A stretch of DNA of 64,000 nucleotides from QQVM01 sp035341855 (GTDB lineage Bacteria > Bacteroidota > Bacteroidia > AKYH767-A > 2013-40CM-41-45). The translations under genes and the position numbers were made by a program. Location: positions 74,220-138,219 of the forward strand of contig DAOQWA010000003.1 in assembly GCA_035341855.1 (NCBI GenBank). Reading direction: 5' to 3'. Below, piece by piece: positions 16,113-24,388 of this stretch. The stretch's first letter is position 1. Each line of letters starts with the position of its first letter. The notes beneath the pieces are model-generated. The model searched no databases, was not told where the DNA came from, and saw only the letters and a list, made by a program, of their open reading frames with translations.

Positions 16113-18005
16113 TTACTTTTCTATGAGAAGTTTTCTCGTTGATTGTGTACCTGATTTATTATTGCGAAGTCTCACCATGTACATGCCGGGATTAATTGAG
16201 CTTATGTCGATATTAACAGAACGACGAAATTCTTTGATCTTATGAACCTTTCCCGGAAAGTCGATTATTTCACAAGTATAGCTATCAGTATTATTATCGT
16301 CAATTCTGATTTCAACATGCTCCACAGCCGGGTTTGGATAAACAGAGAATGCCGGTGATGTATTCTTTAGTTCTGCAACCGATACTAATGAGCCAAGGGT
16401 GTCACCAAACAATGGACGTATCATCCACGATCCTTTGACCTGTGTCTGGTACCAAAAGCCGTCAACATGGTAAAACATCTTTGATCTTGAATCAGTATTT
16501 CTATCAAGACCGATGCCATATAAAGTTTGTGGTTCATTTTGAATTATACCAACGTAAGCCAAACCTGCAGGTAAAACCAGTAATTCATCAAAGAGGTATG
16601 TGGCGAATCCATTGATGCTATCTACATTCGCCGGCTTTTGGTTGATCATTCTGTACACGAGATTATCGGTATTGGCACCTACATTCACTGAACTCCAATA
16701 AGCCAACTGAAACAATTTTGTATGAACATTTAATCCTACCGGATTAAAATAGATCTGAACACCACGAAGCGTATCAGCCATTTTAACATCAAACTGATAG
16801 GCTAGTTTAACATCTGTATTCCCCGTAATTCCATAGGCAACTTCAGCAGAGCCATCGTCATAGGCATAATAATTATGAAAATACTGTGTATGATAGCTTG
16901 TATCGTTGTAAGCATTCGTGTTGATCCCCGGCTGACTAAAATATGTTTTCAATAAAAAACTTGTGCTGTCAACATTCAGGTTTGTCGGGAAGCTATAGGA
17001 TAGAGGAGTACTGAATTCAATATCGGTGTTGGATGCAGAGCCTTGTGTGCTTGGTGTAGAACCAAACTGTACAAATCCTTGTTCATTGAGAATCTCTGCA
17101 ACATATGTAATGGCCGTTCCTCCGTAGTTTATATTACGTACAGAGTCAACCAGAGTAGGTATGATAGCTGCTGACGGGTTTGAGAGAGAGGCATAATGTC
17201 TGTAAGGCATTGCACTGAACTCTGACAGTAATGAACCTTTATTATTGATAAATGCATTGTCTCTGATGGAGTCATTAATCACAGTATTTTTATTGAGTAT
17301 TACATAATCAAGGTGCCAATGATCTCTGTTGCCATTGACCGTTGCAATATTGAAGAATCGAAACTGAAATCCTTTGTAGAGAAATGCATTGTCAAGGATG
17401 TTTATGTTCACTCTTGTAAAGGCTGTATCAGCTCTACCTTCTTTTGCCCATTGACGAATCCATGTTCCGCTCGTATCCTTAAACTGAAGTATGAGTGAGT
17501 CATTTGATTCAGGTATATCGCCTAATCCCTGAGGCTGATAAAAGAAACTTAACCAAACACTGGTATTGCCATTCAGGCCGCTGAGGTCGATCGGGCGGGA
17601 GGTAAGGTAGTCGGCAATGGCATCTGCTGAAGAAAGGCTGTCATGCGGACGGCCTGCATAATCTAGTCCATCGAAAGTGGCTACCCCTATTGTAAATGGA
17701 CTGTCAGCAAAAGTTGAATTGATGAAAACATCATTATCTTCCCAAAGACTATCGAAAGGATAAATTCCCTGTCTGGAAAAATCATCAATGAATGGAAGGA
17801 TGATTGTATCAAATGCAGCTGATGAACTGCGGCGGTAATTTTTCTCGGGATTATTCTTCAGATAAGTTTGAATGGTAGCATTAGATCCGAGCGGAAAGAT
17901 ATGTTCTTGCCCGTAACTACCTGAAGGGATTATAAACATCAGGCAGAAAGCAGAAGCAAACAGAGATAATAATCTTCCTGAAAAGGTCATTTTTTGGAAT
18001 TTCAT
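16113..18005 (-). CDS. T9SS type A sorting-domain protein, function unknown
   Basis: A 630-residue exported protein. The start is placed at the ATG at 18005, because the next 30 residues form a clear signal peptide (MKFQKMTFSGRLLSLFASAF, ending near SYGQ); an upstream ATG at 18056 would add 17 unrelated residues. The body is beta-rich, with stretches such as TSVWLSFFYQPQGLG and HWHLDYVILN that resemble a carbohydrate-binding or jelly-roll module. It ends in a Por-type sorting domain (FSVYPNPAVEHVEIRI to STRKLLIEK). No enzyme motif was recognised. It sits between the PASTA gene and the pseudouridine synthase gene on the same strand. Confidence 0.85.
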   Translation of the reverse strand: MKFQKMTFSGRLLSLFASAFCLMFIIPSGSYGQEHIFPLGSNATIQTYLKNNPEKNYRRSSSAAFDTIILPFIDDFSRQGIYPFDSLWEDNDVFINSTFADSPFTIGVATFDGLDYAGRPHDSLSSADAIADYLTSRPIDLSGLNGNTSVWLSFFYQPQGLGDIPESNDSLILQFKDTSGTWIRQWAKEGRADTAFTRVNINILDNAFLYKGFQFRFFNIATVNGNRDHWHLDYVILNKNTVINDSIRDNAFINNKGSLLSEFSAMPYRHYASLSNPSAAIIPTLVDSVRNINYGGTAITYVAEILNEQGFVQFGSTPSTQGSASNTDIEFSTPLSYSFPTNLNVDSTSFLLKTYFSQPGINTNAYNDTSYHTQYFHNYYAYDDGSAEVAYGITGNTDVKLAYQFDVKMADTLRGVQIYFNPVGLNVHTKLFQLAYWSSVNVGANTDNLVYRMINQKPANVDSINGFATYLFDELLVLPAGLAYVGIIQNEPQTLYGIGLDRNTDSRSKMFYHVDGFWYQTQVKGSWMIRPLFGDTLGSLVSVAELKNTSPAFSVYPNPAVEHVEIRIDDNNTDSYTCEIIDFPGKVHKIKEFRRSVNIDISSINPGMYMVRLRNNKSGTQSTRKLLIEK

Positions 18006-18157
18006 ACAATAGCGAGGTCGTTGATGAATTATTGTAAAAGTAGGCATAATTTGCAAAATGAAATCCGGGTATTAGTTCCGACTGATCTCATAATTGTCTG
18101 AGAAACAAGCCTTATTCGAATCCTTAGGAAATCGATTGCTTGAGCGCTGAATCAGGA

Positions 18158-18916
18158 CTAGCGCAAATAGATATCTATAGCATCACCCTGATTAATATTC
18201 GAACTTACTCCTGATTCAGGATCCTGTTTATATATCAATGCTTCAGTTGAGTCTTTAGTACCTGGATCATAATATACCGTACCGAGATTTAAGGATGAAC
18301 CTTTTAGGACAAACATGGCTTCACCTTTTGTAAGTCCGATCAACAATGGCACAGAGACTTCTGTGCTACCTAGTCCATCGCCCAATACCAGGTCGATAGT
18401 CGAGCCTTTATAAATTTCTACACCGGGTTTAATGGAAGAGCCTTTAAACTTTTGATCCAGGACAGCATTTTTGGCAAGGTCAGGTTCATAGATAAGTTCT
18501 CCAACCGTAAGTCCAAATGTTTGGAGTATTGCCTCTGCCTGGCGATAGGAAACATCGATAAGGTCCGGCATCTTAACTTTAGGTGGCGTCGCAGAATTTA
18601 CTGTAAGATAGATCGTGCGGCCTTCTTTCACCTTTGACTCCGGTGCGGGATCCTGTTCGAGAACAGTGCCACCATCTTTGGATCCATCGAAGAGAGAATC
18701 TATGACTTGAAATTTTAAAGTATGGTTATCAAGAAAGCTTTCAAGCCGGCTTATGTCCATTCCCCTCAGGTCGGGTACAGAAATGCTTTCACCATGATGT
18801 GTGATCCTTCCCATCCATGAATAAACCAGATAAACGGATAAAAAGCATAGCAGGATTGCTATTGCTACATTGATAAAAAAAGTTTTGCTTGTAATAAATT
18901 TAATTAAGTTGGACAT
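18158..18916 (-). CDS. PASTA-domain membrane protein
   Basis: A 252-residue protein with a short cytoplasmic start, one membrane helix (about 13-32, FFINVAIAILLCFLSVYLVY) and three periplasmic PASTA domains of about 68 residues each (SVPDLRGMDISRLES, KMPDLIDVSYRQAEAIL, SVPLLIGLTKGEAMFVL). PASTA domains bind peptidoglycan or lipid II-like ligands in Ser/Thr kinases and PBPs, but here there is no kinase or transpeptidase part. Its start is 8 bp after the stop of the Ddl gene on the same strand, so the two are almost certainly co-transcribed. That fits a role in wall synthesis or sensing. Confidence 0.92.
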   Translation of the reverse strand: MSNLIKFITSKTFFINVAIAILLCFLSVYLVYSWMGRITHHGESISVPDLRGMDISRLESFLDNHTLKFQVIDSLFDGSKDGGTVLEQDPAPESKVKEGRTIYLTVNSATPPKVKMPDLIDVSYRQAEAILQTFGLTVGELIYEPDLAKNAVLDQKFKGSSIKPGVEIYKGSTIDLVLGDGLGSTEVSVPLLIGLTKGEAMFVLKGSSLNLGTVYYDPGTKDSTEALIYKQDPESGVSSNINQGDAIDIYLR

Positions 18917-18924
18917 AGATATTT

Positions 18925-21633
18925 TTAATGTGTACTAGCCGGCTGTCGTTTCTTTTGTATACCGTATTCCAGAATTTTATCAATGAACTCATAAGGTTTG
19001 TATCCTGCAATTGCACTTTGATGGAAGATACACGTTGCCGGAGTCATTCCCGGCAAAGAATTTACCTCAATGAATATAACTTCAACACGGCCATCTTTAA
19101 AGATTCTTACGAAGGCATCAATGCGGGCATAGCCTTCAATGTTCAACACCTCTGCTGCTCGTTTAAATTCAGCTTTTACGATGTCTGAAATTCTTTGTCT
19201 TTCAACAGGATCTGAAGCATATCTGGCAGGTGTGATATTTTGTCCTTCGCCCGCAAGGAATTTTTCTTCAAGAGACAACACATCACCCTCAGAAAGCGCT
19301 TCAGAGGCCTCGAAAATTTCATAAACTCTTTTGCCATTATCATTCACACGGGTAAGCAAGCCACCTGTGATCTCAATAAACCGAGCAGCGTCTTTTTTAT
19401 CGATCAATTCTTCAACAAGAAATTGCTGCTTTCGGGGAAACTCTTCTTTTAGTTTTAAATGAAGTAGTCCGGCTTCTTTTGGCATCAAATCTTCATCATT
19501 TCTGAATATCAATCCTGCAAATGCAATTAGCTCATCCTCGTTGCTGATCTTCTTAACAGCACTGCTGCACCCATCGTCAACCGGCTTGGCAATTAATGGT
19601 AAGGAGTAATTTTTGAGAATACCTTTCCCAATGGATGAGGTGTCTTTCTTCCACTCATTAATGTTTACCAGGCTATGTCGGGCAACCAGGAAGCCATTTT
19701 TTAATAATTGCTCATTCGTCTCGTATTTATTGATCGTAAGTTTCGATGTTTCTATGCCGGAGCCATTATAAGGTAGTCCGACTGCTTCGAGATTTTTTTG
19801 TAAGGCACCATCTTCACCGGGGCGACCATGTAAGGCGATGAAAACTACATCAGCTGCTTCTGCCAGCTCATGAAAGCTCAGTTCACGAGGTTGTAAAACA
19901 TTATCCGGAAGAGTGTATTTTTTTGTGATAGACTCACATTCCTGCATAATCTGTTTAATGACATTGTGTACGGAGAAGTGTTTTACTTTTTCGCTGATGT
20001 CATCTGCATTATCTTTCAGCATCAGGTTAACAGGAATCTGATACAATTTATAGTTGTCGGCATCGCCTGTGAGGAACACAGGTATCGGTTCGTACTTAGA
20101 AGATGATGAAAGTTTTTCGTAGACATTTCTGCCACTTTCTACGGAGATATGTCTTTCAGAAGAGTATCCTCCCATGATCACTGCCACACGTATTTTTGAA
20201 CTGAGCTCTTTTCTGAGACAAAGTAGTCCATCATCAACTTTGTTGAGCAATGTTGATATTTCCGAACTCATCTCCATTTCATTCATTCGCTCGTACAGAG
20301 AGGTGCGTACTATGAATGACAAGAACTGCGAAGGGTTTAGTCCGATTTCTGCAGCCTGATGAAAGAAAAAGGAAGAAGGCATCATACCTGATGTCGTATT
20401 CGGATCATTCAGGAATACCTCTCCTGAAGCTGTAATAAATCCGTCAATCCTTGCATATACATTGAATTGCAGGGCTAGAAAGAGTCTTTCGCAATCTTTT
20501 CTGATAGTTTGTATTTGATCTTCCGGTAAATGAATGGGGGTTATCTTTCTCGAAAGACCCGGAAGGTATTTAGAACGATAGTCGAAAAGTTCTTTGCCTT
20601 TTCTGATCTCGGTAGGAGGTAAAGCAACAGGCTTGCCGTCTTCCCGGCGTATGACGATACAGGAGAATTCCTTGCCTTCAATAAAACCTTCAACGACAAC
20701 TTCAGTCTCTGCACTGCAGGATTCAAGTGTTAAAAGTTCTGCACCTTCCCGGAATGAAGCGTTGATATTGTCAAGAATAGCTTCAGGGTGGGATAATAAT
20801 GTTGAACCTTCATTATGATGCATGATAAGCGGGCAGGCGATTCCTTCCCTGATATCAGAAGTGAGTCGAACCCATTCAACACGATCTTCATCACTTAAAT
20901 TATTCCACTCTTTTTTTGTTAGTTCGCGAATGAAAAAGGCATGATTTAGTGCCTCATCAAAATTCACTTTATCATCGTCCTGAAGAATCCTGATCCCGAT
21001 GGATGATCCCTGATGTGCAGATTTAACAACGCATGGAAAACCAATTTCTTTGCTGATCCTTTCTCGAATGGAATTTTTATTTTTTTCAATTAACCATTCT
21101 GTCCTTTGAAGTGAGAGAAAAGCAGGTGTTGCAAAACCACTTTCATGCATCAGTTTTTTTTGGATGGCCTTATTGATACCTACTGAGGAGGAGTAGATCC
21201 CGGAACCTGAATAAGGAATTCCCAGATATTCTAACAAGCCCTGCACACGACCGTCTTCACCGAAAGGTCCATGCAGACAAAGAAATGCAAAGTCGATATG
21301 TTGCCTGATATCTTCGAGGGGAATTCGTTTACCGGTATTTATAAATAGATTTTCTTGTTCTGAACGGCTAAGATCTCCGAGACTCTCTGCATAAACCTGG
21401 TATTCATTAGGAGAAGCCGGAAGAACATGTGAAGGGGGATAGAAATCTCTTATGCTGCCTTTGTAAATGTACTCCCAGCTGAGCAGTATGAAGTTGCCGA
21501 AGCTATCAACAAAAAGAGGGACTGTTTCAAAGATCGATTTATTCAGGTTATCATAGACAGTTCGTCCTCCGGCAAAGGAAATTTCCCTTTCACGGGAGCG
21601 GCCGCCAAAAACAATACCGACACGAATTTTCAT
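18925..21633 (-). CDS. ddl: Tandem D-alanine-D-alanine ligase: two ATP-grasp ligase halves in one chain
   Basis: A 902-residue protein from ATG 21633 (an upstream ATG at 21684 adds 17 residues unlike the family). Typical Ddl has 300-370 residues and joins two D-Ala for peptidoglycan precursors. Half 1 (1 to about 479) has IVFGGRSREREISF, LCLHGPFGEDG, VVKSAHQGSSIGI, VVEGFIEGKEFSC and FDYRSKYLPG. Half 2 (480-902) restarts with VAVIMGGYSSERHISVESG, ALHGRPGEDG and a KPVDDGCSS loop. At the Mg-binding site half 2 keeps Glu (FIEVNSLPGMTP), while half 1 has Asp (LNDPNTTSGMMP). Half 2 lacks a clear counterpart of the G-x-E motif of half 1. The halves are diverged, so this is an old duplication. PASTA and prolyl oligopeptidase genes flank it. 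Confidence 0.9.
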   Translation of the reverse strand: MKIRVGIVFGGRSREREISFAGGRTVYDNLNKSIFETVPLFVDSFGNFILLSWEYIYKGSIRDFYPPSHVLPASPNEYQVYAESLGDLSRSEQENLFINTGKRIPLEDIRQHIDFAFLCLHGPFGEDGRVQGLLEYLGIPYSGSGIYSSSVGINKAIQKKLMHESGFATPAFLSLQRTEWLIEKNKNSIRERISKEIGFPCVVKSAHQGSSIGIRILQDDDKVNFDEALNHAFFIRELTKKEWNNLSDEDRVEWVRLTSDIREGIACPLIMHHNEGSTLLSHPEAILDNINASFREGAELLTLESCSAETEVVVEGFIEGKEFSCIVIRREDGKPVALPPTEIRKGKELFDYRSKYLPGLSRKITPIHLPEDQIQTIRKDCERLFLALQFNVYARIDGFITASGEVFLNDPNTTSGMMPSSFFFHQAAEIGLNPSQFLSFIVRTSLYERMNEMEMSSEISTLLNKVDDGLLCLRKELSSKIRVAVIMGGYSSERHISVESGRNVYEKLSSSSKYEPIPVFLTGDADNYKLYQIPVNLMLKDNADDISEKVKHFSVHNVIKQIMQECESITKKYTLPDNVLQPRELSFHELAEAADVVFIALHGRPGEDGALQKNLEAVGLPYNGSGIETSKLTINKYETNEQLLKNGFLVARHSLVNINEWKKDTSSIGKGILKNYSLPLIAKPVDDGCSSAVKKISNEDELIAFAGLIFRNDEDLMPKEAGLLHLKLKEEFPRKQQFLVEELIDKKDAARFIEITGGLLTRVNDNGKRVYEIFEASEALSEGDVLSLEEKFLAGEGQNITPARYASDPVERQRISDIVKAEFKRAAEVLNIEGYARIDAFVRIFKDGRVEVIFIEVNSLPGMTPATCIFHQSAIAGYKPYEFIDKILEYGIQKKRQPASTH

Positions 21634-21707
21634 ATTATAAGGGCAGAAAACATGAATTCTGCAACACGAAGTTACGGAATTCATGCATGAGCCCGGAGCA
21701 ATTTCGT

Positions 21708-21723
21708 CCGACTTTTCAGTCGG
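21708..21723. terminator. Short hairpin between prolyl oligopeptidase and ddl genes
   Basis: CCGACT (21708-21713) and AGTCGG (21718-21723) form a perfect 6-bp stem with a 4-nt loop. It lies 14 bp beyond the stop of the prolyl oligopeptidase gene on the minus strand. There is no run of T after it, so termination is only a possibility; it could separate the two transcripts. Confidence 0.4.
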
Positions 21724-21736
21724 GTTTGTTCAAAAG

Positions 21737-23866
21737 TTAATACGAAGGTTTCATTCCTAAATTGTACATCAGGAATGAAAAATTATCCGTTTGCTCCTCA
21801 ATTTGCTTAGCAACAGGCTTGCTGGAGCCTAAGGCAGTAGTACTCGCATGACCGGTATTGATATCCACTCTGATAAGTTGAGGATTTGTTCCTTTGTATT
21901 TCTCCTGCAAAGTTGAAATGAATTTAAATGAATGTGCAGGAACAACGCGGTCATCGTGGTCTCCTGTGGTTACAAGAGTTGCAGGGTATTCTACATTCTC
22001 TTTGATATTATGCAATGGAGAATAGGCGAGAAGATTCCTGAAATTTGTTTCGTCTTCGCTGGATCCATAGTCACCTTTCCATGCCCAGCCTATCGTGAAG
22101 GTATGGTAACGGAGCATGTCGAGTACTCCGACAACAGGTAGTGCTACTTTAAATAGATCGGGTCTTTGGGTCATTACCGCACCCACAAGCAGACCACCAT
22201 TCGATCTTCCCTGCATACCTAATTTTGAAGCAGAAGTATATTTTTCTTTGATGAGAAATTCTGCTGCTGCAATGAAATCATCAAATACATTTTGTTTTTT
22301 CAATTTTGTACCGGCTTCATGCCATTCTTCTCCGTACTCTCCACCACCGCGTATGTTAGCTAATGCAAAGACACCTCCGTTTTCCAAAAAGACCAGTCGT
22401 TCGATCTTGAAGATAGGTGGTTGTGGCAGATTAAATCCACCATAAGCATAAAGCAGTGTCGGGTTATTGCCATCAAGTGTGATACCTTTTTTATGAACGA
22501 TGAACATTGGAATTTTAGTACCGTCTTTACTTGGATAGAAGACTTGTTTTGTTTCATAATCATCACTCTTGAAATCTAAATTCGGCTTGAAGTATTCTTT
22601 CTGTTCTTTTGTTCGAAGATTGAAACTGTAAATAGTAGAAGGTGCTGTGAAGGTTGTGAGGGAATAGAACATCATTTCATCAGACGTAGTAGCGGAAAGC
22701 TGATCTACTGTTCCTAAAGTTTGCAATGGAACGTCCATCATGTATTGACCTTTAAGTGAATATAGCTTCAATACTGAACGTGCATCTTTCATGTATTTTG
22801 CGATCAGCAAATTGTGACCCATATATACAGCCTCCAATACATCATCGCTTTGAGGGATAATAGTCCTCCAAGGAGCCTCCGGACGCATCGGATCCATCAT
22901 CACAAGTTCGTAGCGAGGAGCATTTTTATTTGTAAGAATGAAAATATTAGAACTGTCATTACCAATTACTGAATACTCATTTTCAAAACCTTCTACAATG
23001 CTGATGAATTCAGAATTCGGATTTCTGAGATCCTTTACTCTAACGTCATTACCATGTGTTCCTTCAGATCCACTGATGATCAGGTATCTTTCATCATCAG
23101 TAGTTCCGGCTACAAAATTACGAAGCGGATGCTCTGTATCCTGATAAATGAGCATGTCATACTTTTGTGGATTGCCTACTGAATGGTAATAGACTTTATG
23201 AAATTCATTTTTGCCTTTGAGGATGTCAGATTCATCAGGTGCATCGTAGCGTGAATAGAAAAATCCACTGCCATGCCATGCTATTCCAGAAAATTTCACC
23301 CATTCAACTTTATCATTCGACTGTACACCACTGATGGTATTCATTACATTTATTTGATGCCAATCGCTTCCACCACTTGACGTAGTATAGGCAAGATATT
23401 TACCATCATTTGAAACAGATGTATTGGAGACATTTATTGTTCCATCCGTTGATAGCTTGTTCGGGTCCAGAAATGGTTCCGGTTTTGAGCCGGGGCCACT
23501 GCGTAAAATGTTTAAGACGAACTGATTTTGCAAGCCGTCGTTTGTGTGAACAAAATAATTTTTTCCACCTTTAAAGGGAACTGACCATTTTGGGAAATTC
23601 CACAACTGTGTAAGACGACTTTTTATTTGTTCGCGAAATGGAATTGTTGAAAGGTAATTTTGTGTGACTTCGTTTTGTGCTTCAACGAATTTCAGCGTTG
23701 CAGGAGCATTATCATCTTCAAGCCAGCGATACGGATCTGAAACTTTAGTTCCGAAATAATCGTCCACCTGATTCACTTTTTCCACCTTGGGATATTGAAG
23801 AACCTGTGCAAATGAGCCTGAATACGTAAAAATGGCTGCGGCAAGGCTGAAAATGGCTTTTTTCAT
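21737..23866 (-). CDS. Prolyl oligopeptidase family serine peptidase (S9A), exported
   Basis: A 709-residue peptidase from ATG 23866, the first Met followed by a signal peptide (MKKAIFSLAAAIFTYSGSFAQ). An ATG at 23926 would put 20 residues before it. The N-terminal part has the family segment DYFGTKVSDPYRWLEDDN and a seven-bladed propeller region. The C-terminal alpha/beta hydrolase domain has catalytic Ser555 in GRSNGGLLVGA, Asp near 639 in DHDDRVVPAHSF and His673 in NTGHAST. This spacing is nearly that of mammalian POP (554, 641, 680). It cleaves short peptides after proline and, with the signal peptide, should act in the periplasm or outside. It lies upstream of ddl on the same strand. Confidence 0.94.
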   Translation of the reverse strand: MKKAIFSLAAAIFTYSGSFAQVLQYPKVEKVNQVDDYFGTKVSDPYRWLEDDNAPATLKFVEAQNEVTQNYLSTIPFREQIKSRLTQLWNFPKWSVPFKGGKNYFVHTNDGLQNQFVLNILRSGPGSKPEPFLDPNKLSTDGTINVSNTSVSNDGKYLAYTTSSGGSDWHQINVMNTISGVQSNDKVEWVKFSGIAWHGSGFFYSRYDAPDESDILKGKNEFHKVYYHSVGNPQKYDMLIYQDTEHPLRNFVAGTTDDERYLIISGSEGTHGNDVRVKDLRNPNSEFISIVEGFENEYSVIGNDSSNIFILTNKNAPRYELVMMDPMRPEAPWRTIIPQSDDVLEAVYMGHNLLIAKYMKDARSVLKLYSLKGQYMMDVPLQTLGTVDQLSATTSDEMMFYSLTTFTAPSTIYSFNLRTKEQKEYFKPNLDFKSDDYETKQVFYPSKDGTKIPMFIVHKKGITLDGNNPTLLYAYGGFNLPQPPIFKIERLVFLENGGVFALANIRGGGEYGEEWHEAGTKLKKQNVFDDFIAAAEFLIKEKYTSASKLGMQGRSNGGLLVGAVMTQRPDLFKVALPVVGVLDMLRYHTFTIGWAWKGDYGSSEDETNFRNLLAYSPLHNIKENVEYPATLVTTGDHDDRVVPAHSFKFISTLQEKYKGTNPQLIRVDINTGHASTTALGSSKPVAKQIEEQTDNFSFLMYNLGMKPSY

Positions 23867-24119
23867 GATTTTTCTAGATTTCGGGTTAGGAGCAAGCGAA
23901 GCTAAGAATACAGCGGTATTATTCAAATAAATGCTGAAATTTAACTAAAATTAAGGATTATTGGTGTTCAAGGATTGGCATAAAAAACGCAACTCCATTC
24001 ACCTCTGTTTTGGGACTCTTCACCCCTGAAACAAGTTTGTTCACAGAATAGAACAAAAAAACACACGAGTTTTGCCGTAATTTTGCTGCCTGTTGAATTA
24101 GTTCTTTCATTTTGTCATT

Positions 24120-24283
24120 CTTGAAATTTTGAATTAAAGTATTTCAAGCGCAGGCATGAGATTTCCGGAGTTTTGTGTGAATCCCCTCATTCATCAAATA
24201 TAACTCCAGAACTTTGCGGTGACGGTTGGTTCGCAATCCATTGTGTTTCCATATTTGATTTTTTGACCGACCGTTACCTTTTT
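24120..24283 (+). ncRNA. Candidate structured RNA, unknown family
   Basis: Three helices can be drawn in order on the plus strand. First, CTTGAAAT (24120-24127) with ATTTCAAG (24141-24148). Second, GGAGTT (24167-24172) with AACTCC (24202-24207), enclosing TGAAT/ATTCA (24178-24182, 24189-24193). Third, a 13-bp helix of 24218-24230 with 24266-24278, in which two of the pairs are G-U and so form only in a plus-strand transcript. Five Ts follow immediately (24279-24283). No match to tRNA, tmRNA, RNase P RNA or 6S RNA was recognised, and no promoter was found. It could also be a terminator plus chance repeats. Confidence 0.35.
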
Positions 24284-24331
24284 CCTGCCTTGATATTTTA
24301 ATACAGGTTTTTGTTTAGGTGAATATGTCAT

Positions 24332-24357
24332 AAACCCTTCCCTCCCCGGAAGGGTTT
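24332..24357 (-). terminator. Hairpin downstream of the beta-helix T9SS gene
   Basis: A 10-bp perfect stem, AAACCCTTCC (24332-24341) with GGAAGGGTTT (24348-24357), and a 6-nt loop. It lies 31 bp past the stop codon at 24389 on the minus strand. There is no long T-run, but the stem is strong and well placed. Confidence 0.6.
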
Positions 24358-24388
24358 TGGCGTTTAAAAGGGGCCGGTAAAAAGATGA

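Larger units (their letters stand above)
23927..24388. other. 460-bp intergenic region with several inverted repeats
   Basis: No protein gene is seen. It separates the start of the prolyl oligopeptidase gene from the 3' end of the beta-helix gene. The middle part (24110-24285) holds several nested inverted repeats and is listed as a possible structured RNA. A terminator-like hairpin lies at 24332-24357. Confidence 0.6.

Noticed and set aside
24218..24250. tRNA-like T-arm (GGTTCGCAATCC)
   Set aside because: The stem pairing fails and there is no anticodon arm, D-arm or acceptor stem around it.
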